Shown here: in pieces, positions 9,627 through 15,686 of the stretch | Numbering within the stretch: position 1 is the first letter of the stretch | Layout: every line of letters begins with the position of its first letter | DNA from: an uncultured Mycoplasmatota bacterium | GTDB lineage: Bacteria > Bacillota_I > Bacilli_A > RF39 > UBA660 | Length of the DNA stretch: 15,971 nucleotides | Assembly: GCA_900553045.1 (NCBI GenBank) | Contig: USBW01000002.1 | Span: 1-15,971, forward strand | Direction of reading: 5' to 3' | Program-made: the position numbers and the translations under genes | The notes under the pieces: generated by a model | What the model was told of the DNA's origin: nothing | Databases searched by the model: none | Seen by the model: only the letters and a program-made list of their open reading frames with translations

Positions 9627-11777
9627 CTATAATGTGTGTTCTTTTAGTCTAGTAAGACTTACTTGTTTCTTCTCTTCTTTAACATCTAAAACGTAACAGT
9701 TAATAATATCCCCTACTTTTAATACCTCACTAGGATGTTTAATATAATGATCAGTAAGCTCTGAAATATGAATTAAAGCATCATTTTTAAGACCAATATC
9801 GACAAATACTCCAAAGTCGATGACATTTCTTACTGTTCCTCTTAGTTCCATGCCCTTTTTTAAGTCAGCAATTGTTAAAATATCACTTTTTAAAATAGGT
9901 TTCGGTATTTCATCACGAGGATCTAAAATTGGTTTGGCCAAAGACTTTAAAATGTCTTCAAGAGTATACTTATCTAATTTGCTACTCTGTTGTAACGATG
10001 CTAAATCAGTTTTCATGATCGCTTCTTTAATTTTATCTTTGCCAAGATCTGCTAAGGAACAGTTAAGATATTTTAAAATTTTATAAGTATCCTCATAATT
10101 ATCTGGGTGAATATTAGTCTTATCAAGAGGATTATCCCCATCATAAATTCTTATAAAACCTACTGCCTGTTCATAAATTTTAGGAGTTATCCCTTTTATT
10201 TTCTTAAACTCTTCTCGTGATAAGATCCTTCCAAACTTCTCTTTATATAAAGTAATACCTTCAATAGCTTTTTTATTAATTCCTGAAAGATAAGAAAGTA
10301 ATGAAAAAGAAGCAGTGTTGATGTTTACTCCTACTTGGTTAACAATATTAGTAACTGTAAAGTTAAGAGCCTCGTCGAGATCTTTTTCTTTTAAATCGTG
10401 TTGATATAGGCCTACTCCTATACTTTTAGGATCGATTTTTACTAGTTCTGCTAAAGGATCTTGAACTCTTCTTCCAATGCTTATGGCCGATCTAAAAGAG
10501 ACATCTAAGGAAGGAAACTCTTTTATAGCAACGCTTGATGCAGAGTAAACTGAAGCACCTGCTTCACTGACCATTAGATATTGGCAAGGATATTTAGCTT
10601 CTTTTAAAAGACTAGCTATAAAAGCCTCACTTTCTCTAGAAGCTGTTCCATTTCCTATGGCAACTACATCAAGGTGATACTTATTAATTAAATCTAACAC
10701 TATTTTTTTACTCTTTTCTTTCTCACACTTTGGTTCATGTGGATAAATTACTGCAATTTCTAAAACATTACCATATTGATCTAAAGCTGCTAACTTACAA
10801 CCAGTCCTAAAAGCAGGATCAAAGCCTAAGACATTCTTGCCACCAAGTGGTGGCGTAAGCAAAAGATTAGCAACATTATCTTGAAAGTTTTTAATAGCAA
10901 TTTTATCAGCATCTTCTGTCATCTTACTTCTTATTTCTTTTTCTATGCTAGGAAAGATACTTTTTTTAAAGGCATCTTTAACAGCCTCCTTAACAAAGGA
11001 AGTAACTGGGGAATCAGAGTTTTTAATGGTCTTGCTATTTAAAAACTCCAAAGCACGATCTTCATCGATTGTGATATTGACGGTTAAGATCTTTTCTTTC
11101 TCGCCACGATTAATTGCTAAAAGACGATGAGCTTTAAGAGAAATTAACTTCTCAGCATAATCATAATACATTTCATAAGTCTTTAGAGGATCTTCACTAT
11201 TTTTTTTAAATTTAGTAGTTAAAACACCTGTTTTAGCAATAAAAGATCGTAAATACTTACGGTAATAAGCATTAAGAGAAATATATTCTTTAATAATGTC
11301 TTTAGCCCCTTCTAACTTCTTTAAAGGATCACTTTCTTGACACTTATAAGTTGTAGCAAGTTCCAAAGGTGTTTTATTAGGAAAAGAAAGAATGATCTTA
11401 GCTAGCCCTTCAAGACCTTTACTTTTGGCAAGCGAAGCTTTAGTCTCTTTTTTTTCTTTAAACGGTAGATAAATATCTTCAACTTCCACTAGTTTTTGAC
11501 AAGCCATAATTTTCTCTTTCAAAGAAGGTGAAAGCATTTCTTTTTCAGCAATTAGACGAATAACATCTTCTTTTCTTTTTAAAAGATTTACTTGATAGTC
11601 GTAATGATCTTTGATCTCTTTAATAGCTATTTCATTAAGCCCACCTGTCGCTTCTTTACGATATCTAGCAATAAAAGGAATCGTGTTACCATCCTCTAGT
11701 AAGTTTAAAACTTTCCTTACTTGTTCTTTAGTAAAATTATAATCAGTACTTAAGCTTGCAATAATTTGTTCCTGCAT
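9627..11777 (-). CDS. tex: Tex-family RNA-binding protein (YdcI-type)
   Basis: Conserved nucleic-acid-binding protein thought to act in transcription and RNA metabolism. The 716-aa product shows the N-terminal Tex helical region (NTIPFIARYRKEATGGLNE), a YqgF/RNase H-like domain (about 325-450, LGFDPAFRTGCKLAALD), two helix-hairpin-helix units (about 480-560, NINTASFSLLSYLSGI and IKGITPKIYEQAVGFIRI), and a C-terminal S1 domain (about 635-705, GTVRNVIDFGVFVDIG through SLTRL). The longest ORF begins with GTG at 11786, with ATG at 11783 and 11777. I chose 11777 because AAGAAGGTGAT ends about 2 bases before it, with its core 8 bases away. It is first in the operon with recD2. Confidence 0.95.
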   Translation of the reverse strand: MQEQIIASLSTDYNFTKEQVRKVLNLLEDGNTIPFIARYRKEATGGLNEIAIKEIKDHYDYQVNLLKRKEDVIRLIAEKEMLSPSLKEKIMACQKLVEVEDIYLPFKEKKETKASLAKSKGLEGLAKIILSFPNKTPLELATTYKCQESDPLKKLEGAKDIIKEYISLNAYYRKYLRSFIAKTGVLTTKFKKNSEDPLKTYEMYYDYAEKLISLKAHRLLAINRGEKEKILTVNITIDEDRALEFLNSKTIKNSDSPVTSFVKEAVKDAFKKSIFPSIEKEIRSKMTEDADKIAIKNFQDNVANLLLTPPLGGKNVLGFDPAFRTGCKLAALDQYGNVLEIAVIYPHEPKCEKEKSKKIVLDLINKYHLDVVAIGNGTASRESEAFIASLLKEAKYPCQYLMVSEAGASVYSASSVAIKEFPSLDVSFRSAISIGRRVQDPLAELVKIDPKSIGVGLYQHDLKEKDLDEALNFTVTNIVNQVGVNINTASFSLLSYLSGINKKAIEGITLYKEKFGRILSREEFKKIKGITPKIYEQAVGFIRIYDGDNPLDKTNIHPDNYEDTYKILKYLNCSLADLGKDKIKEAIMKTDLASLQQSSKLDKYTLEDILKSLAKPILDPRDEIPKPILKSDILTIADLKKGMELRGTVRNVIDFGVFVDIGLKNDALIHISELTDHYIKHPSEVLKVGDIINCYVLDVKEEKKQVSLTRLKEHTL

Positions 11778-11793
11778 AGACATCACCTTCTTA

Positions 11794-11822
11794 ATTATAT
11801 TATTTTTAAGTCATAAAGACAA
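11794..11822 (-). promoter_or_regulatory. Proximal promoter candidate for tex-recD2
   Basis: On the minus strand TTGTCT (11822-11817) and a perfect TATAAT (11799-11794) are 17 bp apart. The start point would fall about 10 bases before the tex ATG, inside the Shine-Dalgarno region, so it may be weak or may give a nearly leaderless mRNA. Confidence 0.45.
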
Positions 11823-11858
11823 GATGATAAAAGGTGCTTTTAAAGTAGGAACAAGCCA

Positions 11859-11887
11859 AGTATATTAAGTATTAATGCTTTTGTAAA
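11859..11887 (-). promoter_or_regulatory. Distal sigma-A promoter for tex-recD2
   Basis: On the minus strand TTTACA (11887-11882) and TATACT (11864-11859) are separated by exactly 17 bp, each one base off consensus. This gives a leader of about 75 bases before tex, a more conventional arrangement than the proximal candidate. Confidence 0.6.
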
Positions 11888-11907
11888 ATAGAATAATTTA
11901 TGTTTTC

Positions 11908-11945
11908 AAAAGAAAAGAATGGTCAATTTTTTAATTTAACCATTC
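11908..11945 (-). terminator. Rho-independent terminator of the SpoVT-like gene
   Basis: Minus-strand arms GAATGGT (11945-11939) and ACCATTC (11923-11917) pair perfectly, with further AATT pairing inside the loop. TTTTCTTTT follows. It lies 18 bases past the regulator stop and insulates it from tex. Confidence 0.8.
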
Positions 11946-11963
11946 AAATATTGTCTTTTTGTT

Positions 11964-12449
11964 TTAGATATTATTCCATTTTCTAAGAAGCAAACTAATT
12001 ATCTTTAATAGTTGCTCATCTTGATTAAAATAATTTTTAATTAAAAAATATCCAATTGGAGTATCATAGTTATTATAAACCCTAATAGCACAAAAGTTTA
12101 TGTCTTCGCCATGTTTTGAAATTTTTATTTGTTCAATGTCTTCAACCAATTCTAAGTTTTCTAATTTCTGAATTATTTCATATGTCTCATCGTAGTTGCT
12201 ATAGTATATATCGTTTTCGATACACAGCAAAATCTTGTAATTCAGAAAAGATTTTGCTACAATTTCTAGCACAATGTTTTTGATCTTATCTTTAATAAGA
12301 TCATAAGAGTACTTCTCTAAAATTATTTTATCGCCATCTTTTTCGATACGCAAATACTGATTGGTCTTGATTGCTAGGTCCTTGCGCATCTCCATAGGGA
12401 TAACGATTCGGCCAGTTTCATCAACTTTCCTTACTATTAATGTTTTCAT
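11964..12449 (-). CDS. SpoVT/AbrB-type transcriptional regulator
   Basis: Predicted DNA-binding regulator of 161 aa. Residues 1-48 form an AbrB/SpoVT swapped-hairpin domain (VRKVDETGRIVIPMEMRKDLAI, then LRIEKDGDKIILEKYS). Residues about 55-158 would be a sensor domain similar to the GAF-like part of SpoVT. The length is close to SpoVT (about 178 aa) and longer than AbrB. In B. subtilis SpoVT controls late forespore genes, but homologues also occur in non-sporulating relatives, so the regulon is unknown. The ATG at 12449 has no clear Shine-Dalgarno and no in-frame alternative before an upstream stop; a good site (AAGGAGG) instead serves a five-codon ORF ending 7 bases upstream. The gene is divergent from an XRE regulator and has its own terminator. 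Confidence 0.85.
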   Translation of the reverse strand: MKTLIVRKVDETGRIVIPMEMRKDLAIKTNQYLRIEKDGDKIILEKYSYDLIKDKIKNIVLEIVAKSFLNYKILLCIENDIYYSNYDETYEIIQKLENLELVEDIEQIKISKHGEDINFCAIRVYNNYDTPIGYFLIKNYFNQDEQLLKIISLLLRKWNNI

Positions 12450-12456
12450 ATTATTT

Positions 12457-12474
12457 TCAAGGAAATATCACCAT
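12457..12474 (-). CDS. Five-codon leader ORF (MVIFP) upstream of the SpoVT-like gene
   Basis: The minus strand reads ATG GTG ATA TTT CCT TGA. AAGGAGG (12491-12485) lies 10 bases before this ATG and AAGGAT lies closer. The stop is 7 bases from the regulator ATG, which lacks its own ribosome-binding site, so translation may be coupled or attenuated. It could also be a chance ORF; the peptide itself suggests nothing. Confidence 0.35.
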   Translation of the reverse strand: MVIFP

Positions 12475-12499
12475 ATTATCCTTGCCTCCTTGTTCTTCC

Positions 12500-12528
12500 A
12501 TTATAGTTAGAAAAAAATTGTAAGTCAA
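12500..12528 (-). promoter_or_regulatory. Sigma-A promoter of the SpoVT-like gene
   Basis: On the minus strand TTGACT (12528-12523) and TATAAT (12505-12500) are 17 bp apart, nearly full consensus. The start point would be near 12493, immediately before the AAGGAGG site. Confidence 0.85.
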
Positions 12529-12559
12529 CTGCCAATTTTTTCCATATCGTATATTACTA

Positions 12560-12568
12560 TGTTATAAT
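12560..12568 (+). promoter_or_regulatory. Extended -10 promoter of the XRE regulator
   Basis: The plus strand reads TGTTATAAT, a perfect extended -10, with no good -35 hexamer. The start point near 12575 gives a leader of about 70 bases. It faces away from the promoter at 12500-12528 with only about 30 bp between them. Confidence 0.6.
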
Positions 12569-12646
12569 ATTCTTATCAGTGCATTTTTATTTAGCAGTTT
12601 TTCATTTAATATATTATTGATGGTATATTGAATGGAGTGATATTTC

Positions 12647-12892
12647 ATGAAGAAAGCCCAAGTTTATAGGGTTGAATGCGATGGTGGCTATATGTTATTT
12701 AAACTAGAAAAGTTATTAGAGAAACGTAATTTATCGGTTTATCGTTTCGTCAAAGATTTAGATATAGCTAACAATACTGCTCAAAGATATTTAAAAGGTA
12801 CAATTGCTCGCTTAGATATTGATATTCTATCTAAGATTTGTAAGTATTTTCATTGTACGATTAATGATATAGTAGAGTTTGTAGAAAAATAA
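12647..12892 (+). CDS. XRE-family helix-turn-helix regulator
   Basis: Small DNA-binding protein of 81 aa. After about 17 N-terminal residues the whole chain is a Cro/C1-type helix-turn-helix fold: MLFKLEKLLEKRNLSVYRF, then VKDLDIANNTAQRYLKG as the turn and recognition region, then DIDILSKICKYFHCTINDIVEFV. The last segment is the usual ending of small HTH_26/YozG-like proteins. No second domain, metal site or membrane segment is present, so it is a bare repressor or activator. The start at 12647 is set by GGAGTGAT 7 bases upstream. An internal ATG at residue 17 would give a tighter domain but has only a weak site. It is single-gene, with its own promoter and terminator, and divergent from the SpoVT-like gene. 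Confidence 0.85.
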   Translation: MKKAQVYRVECDGGYMLFKLEKLLEKRNLSVYRFVKDLDIANNTAQRYLKGTIARLDIDILSKICKYFHCTINDIVEFVEK

Positions 12893-12930
12893 GTTTTAAA
12901 TCTCAAGCAAGATTTAAAGCTTTTTATTTT
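12893..12930 (+). terminator. Rho-independent terminator of the XRE gene
   Basis: Arms GTTTTAAATCT (12893-12903) and AGATTTAAAGC (12910-12920) pair over 11 bp with one G-U and a 6-base loop, followed by TTTTTATTTT. It starts directly after the stop codon. Confidence 0.88.
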
Positions 12931-12937
12931 CAAGGCA

Positions 12938-12967
12938 AACAATTAGTAGTTATTTGTCATATACTAT
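12938..12967 (+). promoter_or_regulatory. Candidate sporulation-type (sigma-K/E-like) promoter before the YqfQ-like gene
   Basis: AACA (12938-12941), a 17-base gap, then CATATACTA (12959-12967) fits the B. subtilis sigma-K pattern mACm-N16/17-CATAnnnTA. The -10 also fits sigma-E (CATACAnT) with one mismatch. No good sigma-A pair was found here. It lies just before AGGAGG at 12971, so the leader would be short. The motif is degenerate and could be chance. Confidence 0.3.
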
Positions 12968-12984
12968 GATAGGAGGCAAATAAG

Positions 12985-13497
12985 ATGAATAACTATTATA
13001 ATGGATATCCTATGTATCCAAACTATACGGCTAGACCAATGCCAAATAATATTAGAACGGATATGCGAGGAATGCCTTTTGGTTATAGTAGTGCTGTAAG
13101 TCCGATGGCAAGCGGCTTTGGTAATGCTGCAACTGCTGCAAGACCTTCATTACTCAGATCTTTAACAGGTGCTGCAGGGCTTGGCAGTAGTAGTGCCGGA
13201 ACAGTTGGAGCAGCTGCCAAAAGTGGTTTTTCCTTCAGTGGTCTTTTAAACGGGGCTAGTAAGACACTCGGGGTAATCAATCAAGCTATCCCAATTTTTT
13301 ATCAAGCCAAACCAATTTGGAATAATGCAAAAACAATGTTTAGAGTAGCTAAAGCTATGAATAGTAGTGATAAGGATAATAATAGTAGTAGTAGCAATAG
13401 GACTAATGAAGTTCATAATATTAATAAAAATGCCAACTCTAATACTAACAGCACCACCAGTACTAATCATGATGGCAGTCCCACTTTCTTTGCATAA
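12985..13497 (+). CDS. YqfQ/VrrA-like low-complexity protein
   Basis: Protein of 170 aa with unusual composition. Residues 1-30 are rich in N, Y, P and M (PMYPNYTARPMPNN); about 31-80 are rich in G, A and S. Residues about 82-125 form the only ordered-looking block (SGLLNGASKTLGVINQAI, then IFYQAKPIWNNAKTMFRVAKAM). That layout, with an N-terminal P/G/M part and a GLL..L...Q...P....P..N...M..... block, recalls Bacillus YqfQ (VrrA), whose gene also lies near dnaG-sigA-trmK. The tail (126-165) is N, S and T rich and partly coded by an AGT microsatellite. There is no signal peptide and no clear membrane span. YqfQ-type proteins are, from memory, linked to spores, but the function is not established. 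AGGAGG sits 8 bases before the ATG. It is a single gene with a strong terminator. Confidence 0.55.
   Translation: MNNYYNGYPMYPNYTARPMPNNIRTDMRGMPFGYSSAVSPMASGFGNAATAARPSLLRSLTGAAGLGSSSAGTVGAAAKSGFSFSGLLNGASKTLGVINQAIPIFYQAKPIWNNAKTMFRVAKAMNSSDKDNNSSSSNRTNEVHNINKNANSNTNSTTSTNHDGSPTFFA
13363..13401 (+). repeat. AGT/AAT trinucleotide-rich tract inside the YqfQ-like gene
   Basis: The stretch contains TAGTAGT, AATAATAGT and AGTAGTAGTAGC in the same frame, coding runs of S and N in the low-complexity tail. The family namesake vrrA of Bacillus anthracis also carries a variable repeat. Copy-number change would keep the frame. Confidence 0.5.
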
Positions 13498-13505
13498 AAA
13501 CTGTT

Positions 13506-13548
13506 GACAAATAGGTATAAAAATTACTTATTTGTCTTTTATTTTTTA
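13506..13548 (+). terminator. Rho-independent terminator of the YqfQ-like gene
   Basis: Arms GACAAATAGGTA (13506-13517) and TACTTATTTGTC (13525-13536) pair over 12 bp with one G-U and a 7-base loop, followed by TTTTATTTTTTA. On the other strand the trailing sequence is AACAGTTTTT, so it may also weakly stop the converging gene at 13586-13879. Confidence 0.9.
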
Positions 13549-13585
13549 TAGCAGTACAGTAGTCCTTGCAAGTTCATAAAATCTC

Positions 13586-13879
13586 TTAGCGATATATTTT
13601 ATCAATACACTTACCATTTACCTCATAAATAGCTACTCCTAAAGCATCTTTTACCCCTTCTAAACACCTGTTAAGTAAATCATTGGTCGAGATAAATGAA
13701 GGAATATCACTAACATCATAAACCGGATCATAATCTGCTAAACCGATCATGAAGCCAGGTATAGTTGGGCAGTATTCTCCAACCACATATTTATCGGCAT
13801 AAAAATAAACTATTCGATAACCTTCTTGATAATTTTCCAAAGAATTATGCCGCTTTAAATCTTTAACATCTACGGTCAT
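13586..13879 (-). CDS. Hypothetical protein, 97 aa
   Basis: I do not recognise this protein. It is 97 aa, acidic, with many Y and D residues, and has no signal peptide or membrane span. Visible features are GYRIVYFYADKYVVGEYCP, PGFMIGLADYDPVYDVSDIPSF and a C-terminal GVAIYEVNGKCIDKIY. These look like alternating beta strands around one helix (NDLLNRCLEGVKDAL), suggesting a small alpha/beta domain. Two Cys residues do not form a metal motif. AGGAG (13894-13890) lies about 10 bases before the ATG, rather far. It sits after the trmK terminator, so it probably has its own transcript, and converges with the YqfQ-like gene. In B. subtilis yqfO (Nif3 family) follows trmK; this is not Nif3. Confidence 0.65.
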   Translation of the reverse strand: MTVDVKDLKRHNSLENYQEGYRIVYFYADKYVVGEYCPTIPGFMIGLADYDPVYDVSDIPSFISTNDLLNRCLEGVKDALGVAIYEVNGKCIDKIYR

Positions 13880-13910
13880 TAAGAATCAACTCCTAGCTAT
13901 ATTATAATCG

Positions 13911-13955
13911 ACACAAAACAAAAACTCTATAAAAGCTTTTGTCTTTCACAGAGTT
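13911..13955 (-). terminator. Rho-independent terminator of dnaG-rpoD-trmK
   Basis: Minus-strand arms AACTCTGTGAAAG (13955-13943) and CTTTTATAGAGTT (13935-13923) pair over 13 bp, including two G-U pairs, around a 7-base loop. TTTGTTTTGTG follows. The hairpin contains the trmK stop codon. Confidence 0.75.
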
Positions 13956-14583
13956 CTTGTTCGATTTCTTGACATCTTTTTTTATTGGTTTTAGGAAGTC
14001 CTTCTAAAATTGTTAAAAGTTTAGCTATCGCTTCTTTTTGATATTTTAAAAAAGCAGCACTTTTCTCTTGCATTAAACATGGTCCATACTTGATCTCTTG
14101 AGCACTTAACTTCTCTTGGCCTTTTTGATAAACAATTATTTCATAAAATTTCGAGTCTTCTTCGACGACTGCTTCGTTTTTTATTTTAAAACCTAGCTTA
14201 TTTACTTGTTCACGCAAATAAGCATAGTCATTATTACTAGCTAAAATTAAGGTTTTAACAAACTCAAGATTCCTTTTGTCCTTAGTTAAAATGTCGACAA
14301 TCGTCTTACTGCCCATTCCTGAAATAACTATAGTATCAACTTCTTTAGGGACTTCGCTAATGCCATCTTGCATTTTTAAAGTAATGTTTTTAGCTTGATA
14401 TTTTAAAATATTAGCTTCGGCAATTTTTAAAGGAAGAGGATTAATGTCGCTGGCGATTACTCGAGCTTTTTTATACTTAGTAAGATAGATACCTAAATAA
14501 GCATGATCACAACCGACATCTAAAACAAAAGAACCATCTGGCACAAAGCTTGAAATGGTTCTTAATCTTTTACTTATTTTCAT
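13927..14583 (-). CDS. trmK: tRNA (adenine(22)-N1)-methyltransferase TrmK
   Basis: SAM-dependent enzyme that methylates N1 of A22 in the D-loop of tRNAs (YqfN in B. subtilis). The 218-aa product starts with KISKRLRTISSFVPDGSFV and has SAM motif I at about 20-31 (VLDVGCDHAYLG), an acidic ribose-binding segment (VIASDINPLPLKIAEAN), and VISGMGSKTIVDIL near 86-99. Next comes LILASNNDYAYLREQVNKLGF, where many homologues have a QPN-type motif; here it reads ASNN. The C-terminal third is a helical coiled coil that should help bind tRNA. The ATG overlaps the rpoD stop (TAATG), so it is coupled to rpoD translation. Its order after dnaG-rpoD matches B. subtilis. Confidence 0.93.
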   Translation of the reverse strand: MKISKRLRTISSFVPDGSFVLDVGCDHAYLGIYLTKYKKARVIASDINPLPLKIAEANILKYQAKNITLKMQDGISEVPKEVDTIVISGMGSKTIVDILTKDKRNLEFVKTLILASNNDYAYLREQVNKLGFKIKNEAVVEEDSKFYEIIVYQKGQEKLSAQEIKYGPCLMQEKSAAFLKYQKEAIAKLLTILEGLPKTNKKRCQEIEQELCERQKLL

Positions 14584-15668
14584 TAATCTGTTAAGAAATC
14601 CTTTAACTTCTTACTTCTTGATGGATGTCGTAACTTTCGTAACGCTTTAGCTTCGATCTGACGAATACGTTCTCTTGTGACGCCAAACTTTTGTCCTACT
14701 TCTTCCAAAGTACGGCACTGACCATCTTCAAGGCCAAAACGTAGACGTAATACTTTTTCTTCACGTTCAGTCAAGGTGTATAAAACACTATCAAGCTCTT
14801 CTTTTAACATTTTAGCATTAGCATACTCTTCAGGAGACATCATTCTCTCATCAGGGACAAAGTCTCCTAAATGCGTATCCTCTTCTTCACCGATCGGTGT
14901 CTCTAAAGAAACTGGTTCTTGAGAGATCTTCATAACTTCACGAACCTTCTCTTCACTAATTCCTAAACGTTCCGCTAACTCTTTTTCTGTTGGCTCACGA
15001 TTTAACTCTTGAGTAATCTGTCTTTGAACACGATTTAATTTATTGATCGTCTCAACCATATGGACAGGTACTCTAATAGTTCTTGCTTGATCAGCTATTG
15101 CACGAGTAATAGCTTGACGGATCCACCAAGTAGCATAAGTAGAAAATTTATAACCCTTATTAGGATTAAATTTCTCAACTGCTTTCATAAGACCAATATT
15201 TCCTTCTTGGATCAAATCTAAGAAAGCCATGCCACGACCGACATAACGTTTAGCAATTGAAACAACTAAACGCAAATTAGACTCGGCTAAAATTCTTTTT
15301 GCTTCTTCGCTTCCTTCTTCGATCTGTAAAGCATACTCATACTCTTCTTCACTGGTAAGAAGGTTAATTCCACCAATTTCTTTTAAATACATTCTAACTG
15401 GGTCGTTAATTTTAATATCTTTGCCAACTGGCACACTTTCTAAAACATCTTTAGAAACTCCCCCATCATCGTCTTCATCTTCATCTTCTTGTGAGACAAA
15501 TTCAATATTGTTCTGAACAAACATATTGTATAAATCATCTAATAAATCACTATCAGGATCGATTCCTTTTAAATGTTCGGCTATTTCCTCAAAAGTTATC
15601 TTTCCATTTTTCTTTCCTAATTCTAACAACTCTTGCTTTCTTTCTTCAAACGTCTTTATCTCATTCAT
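14583..15668 (-). CDS. rpoD: Primary RNA polymerase sigma factor RpoD (SigA)
   Basis: Housekeeping sigma-70 factor that directs RNA polymerase to -35/-10 promoters. The 361-aa product has a short region 1.1-like N-terminus (1-58), an acidic linker at 61-68 (EDEDEDDD), and region 1.2 from about 89 ([11 protein letters not shown]). Region 2 has [30 protein letters not shown] and [13 protein letters not shown] for -10 recognition and melting. Region 3 has [15 protein letters not shown]. Region 4 has [14 protein letters not shown] and the helix-turn-helix [18 protein letters not shown]. Motifs match a primary rather than alternative sigma. The ATG at 15668 follows a modest GTGGGG site, 18 bp after dnaG. 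The sigma-A-like promoters in this window fit this factor. Confidence 0.98.
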   Translation of the reverse strand: MNEIKTFEERKQELLELGKKNGKITFEEIAEHLKGIDPDSDLLDDLYNMFVQNNIEFVSQEDEDEDDDGGVSKDVLESVPVGKDIKINDPVRMYLKEIGGINLLTSEEEYEYALQIEEGSEEAKRILAESNLRLVVSIAKRYVGRGMAFLDLIQEGNIGLMKAVEKFNPNKGYKFSTYATWWIRQAITRAIADQARTIRVPVHMVETINKLNRVQRQITQELNREPTEKELAERLGISEEKVREVMKISQEPVSLETPIGEEEDTHLGDFVPDERMMSPEEYANAKMLKEELDSVLYTLTEREEKVLRLRFGLEDGQCRTLEEVGQKFGVTRERIRQIEAKALRKLRHPSRSKKLKDFLTD

Positions 15669-15686
15669 GGTTATGCCCCACTTTCT

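Noticed and set aside
11787..11963. Small RNA gene in the gap between tex and the SpoVT-like gene
   Set aside because: The gap is explained by a terminator and one or two tex promoters; no extra stable hairpin with a T run was seen.
12493..12984. Toxin-antitoxin or phage-remnant module around the XRE gene
   Set aside because: The XRE gene stands alone between its own promoter and terminator; no toxin-like partner, integrase or attachment repeat is visible.
13083..13470. Two minus-strand ORFs opposite the YqfQ-like gene
   Set aside because: They are shadows of a biased G/A/S and N/S/T coding sequence, without ribosome-binding sites; the plus-strand gene has AGGAGG and a terminator in the right places.
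13901..13929. TATAAT at 13901-13906 as promoter of the 97-aa gene
   Set aside because: No convincing -35 was found, the upstream part overlaps the trmK terminator, and the start point would cut into the Shine-Dalgarno. It may still be used but is not supported well enough to list.
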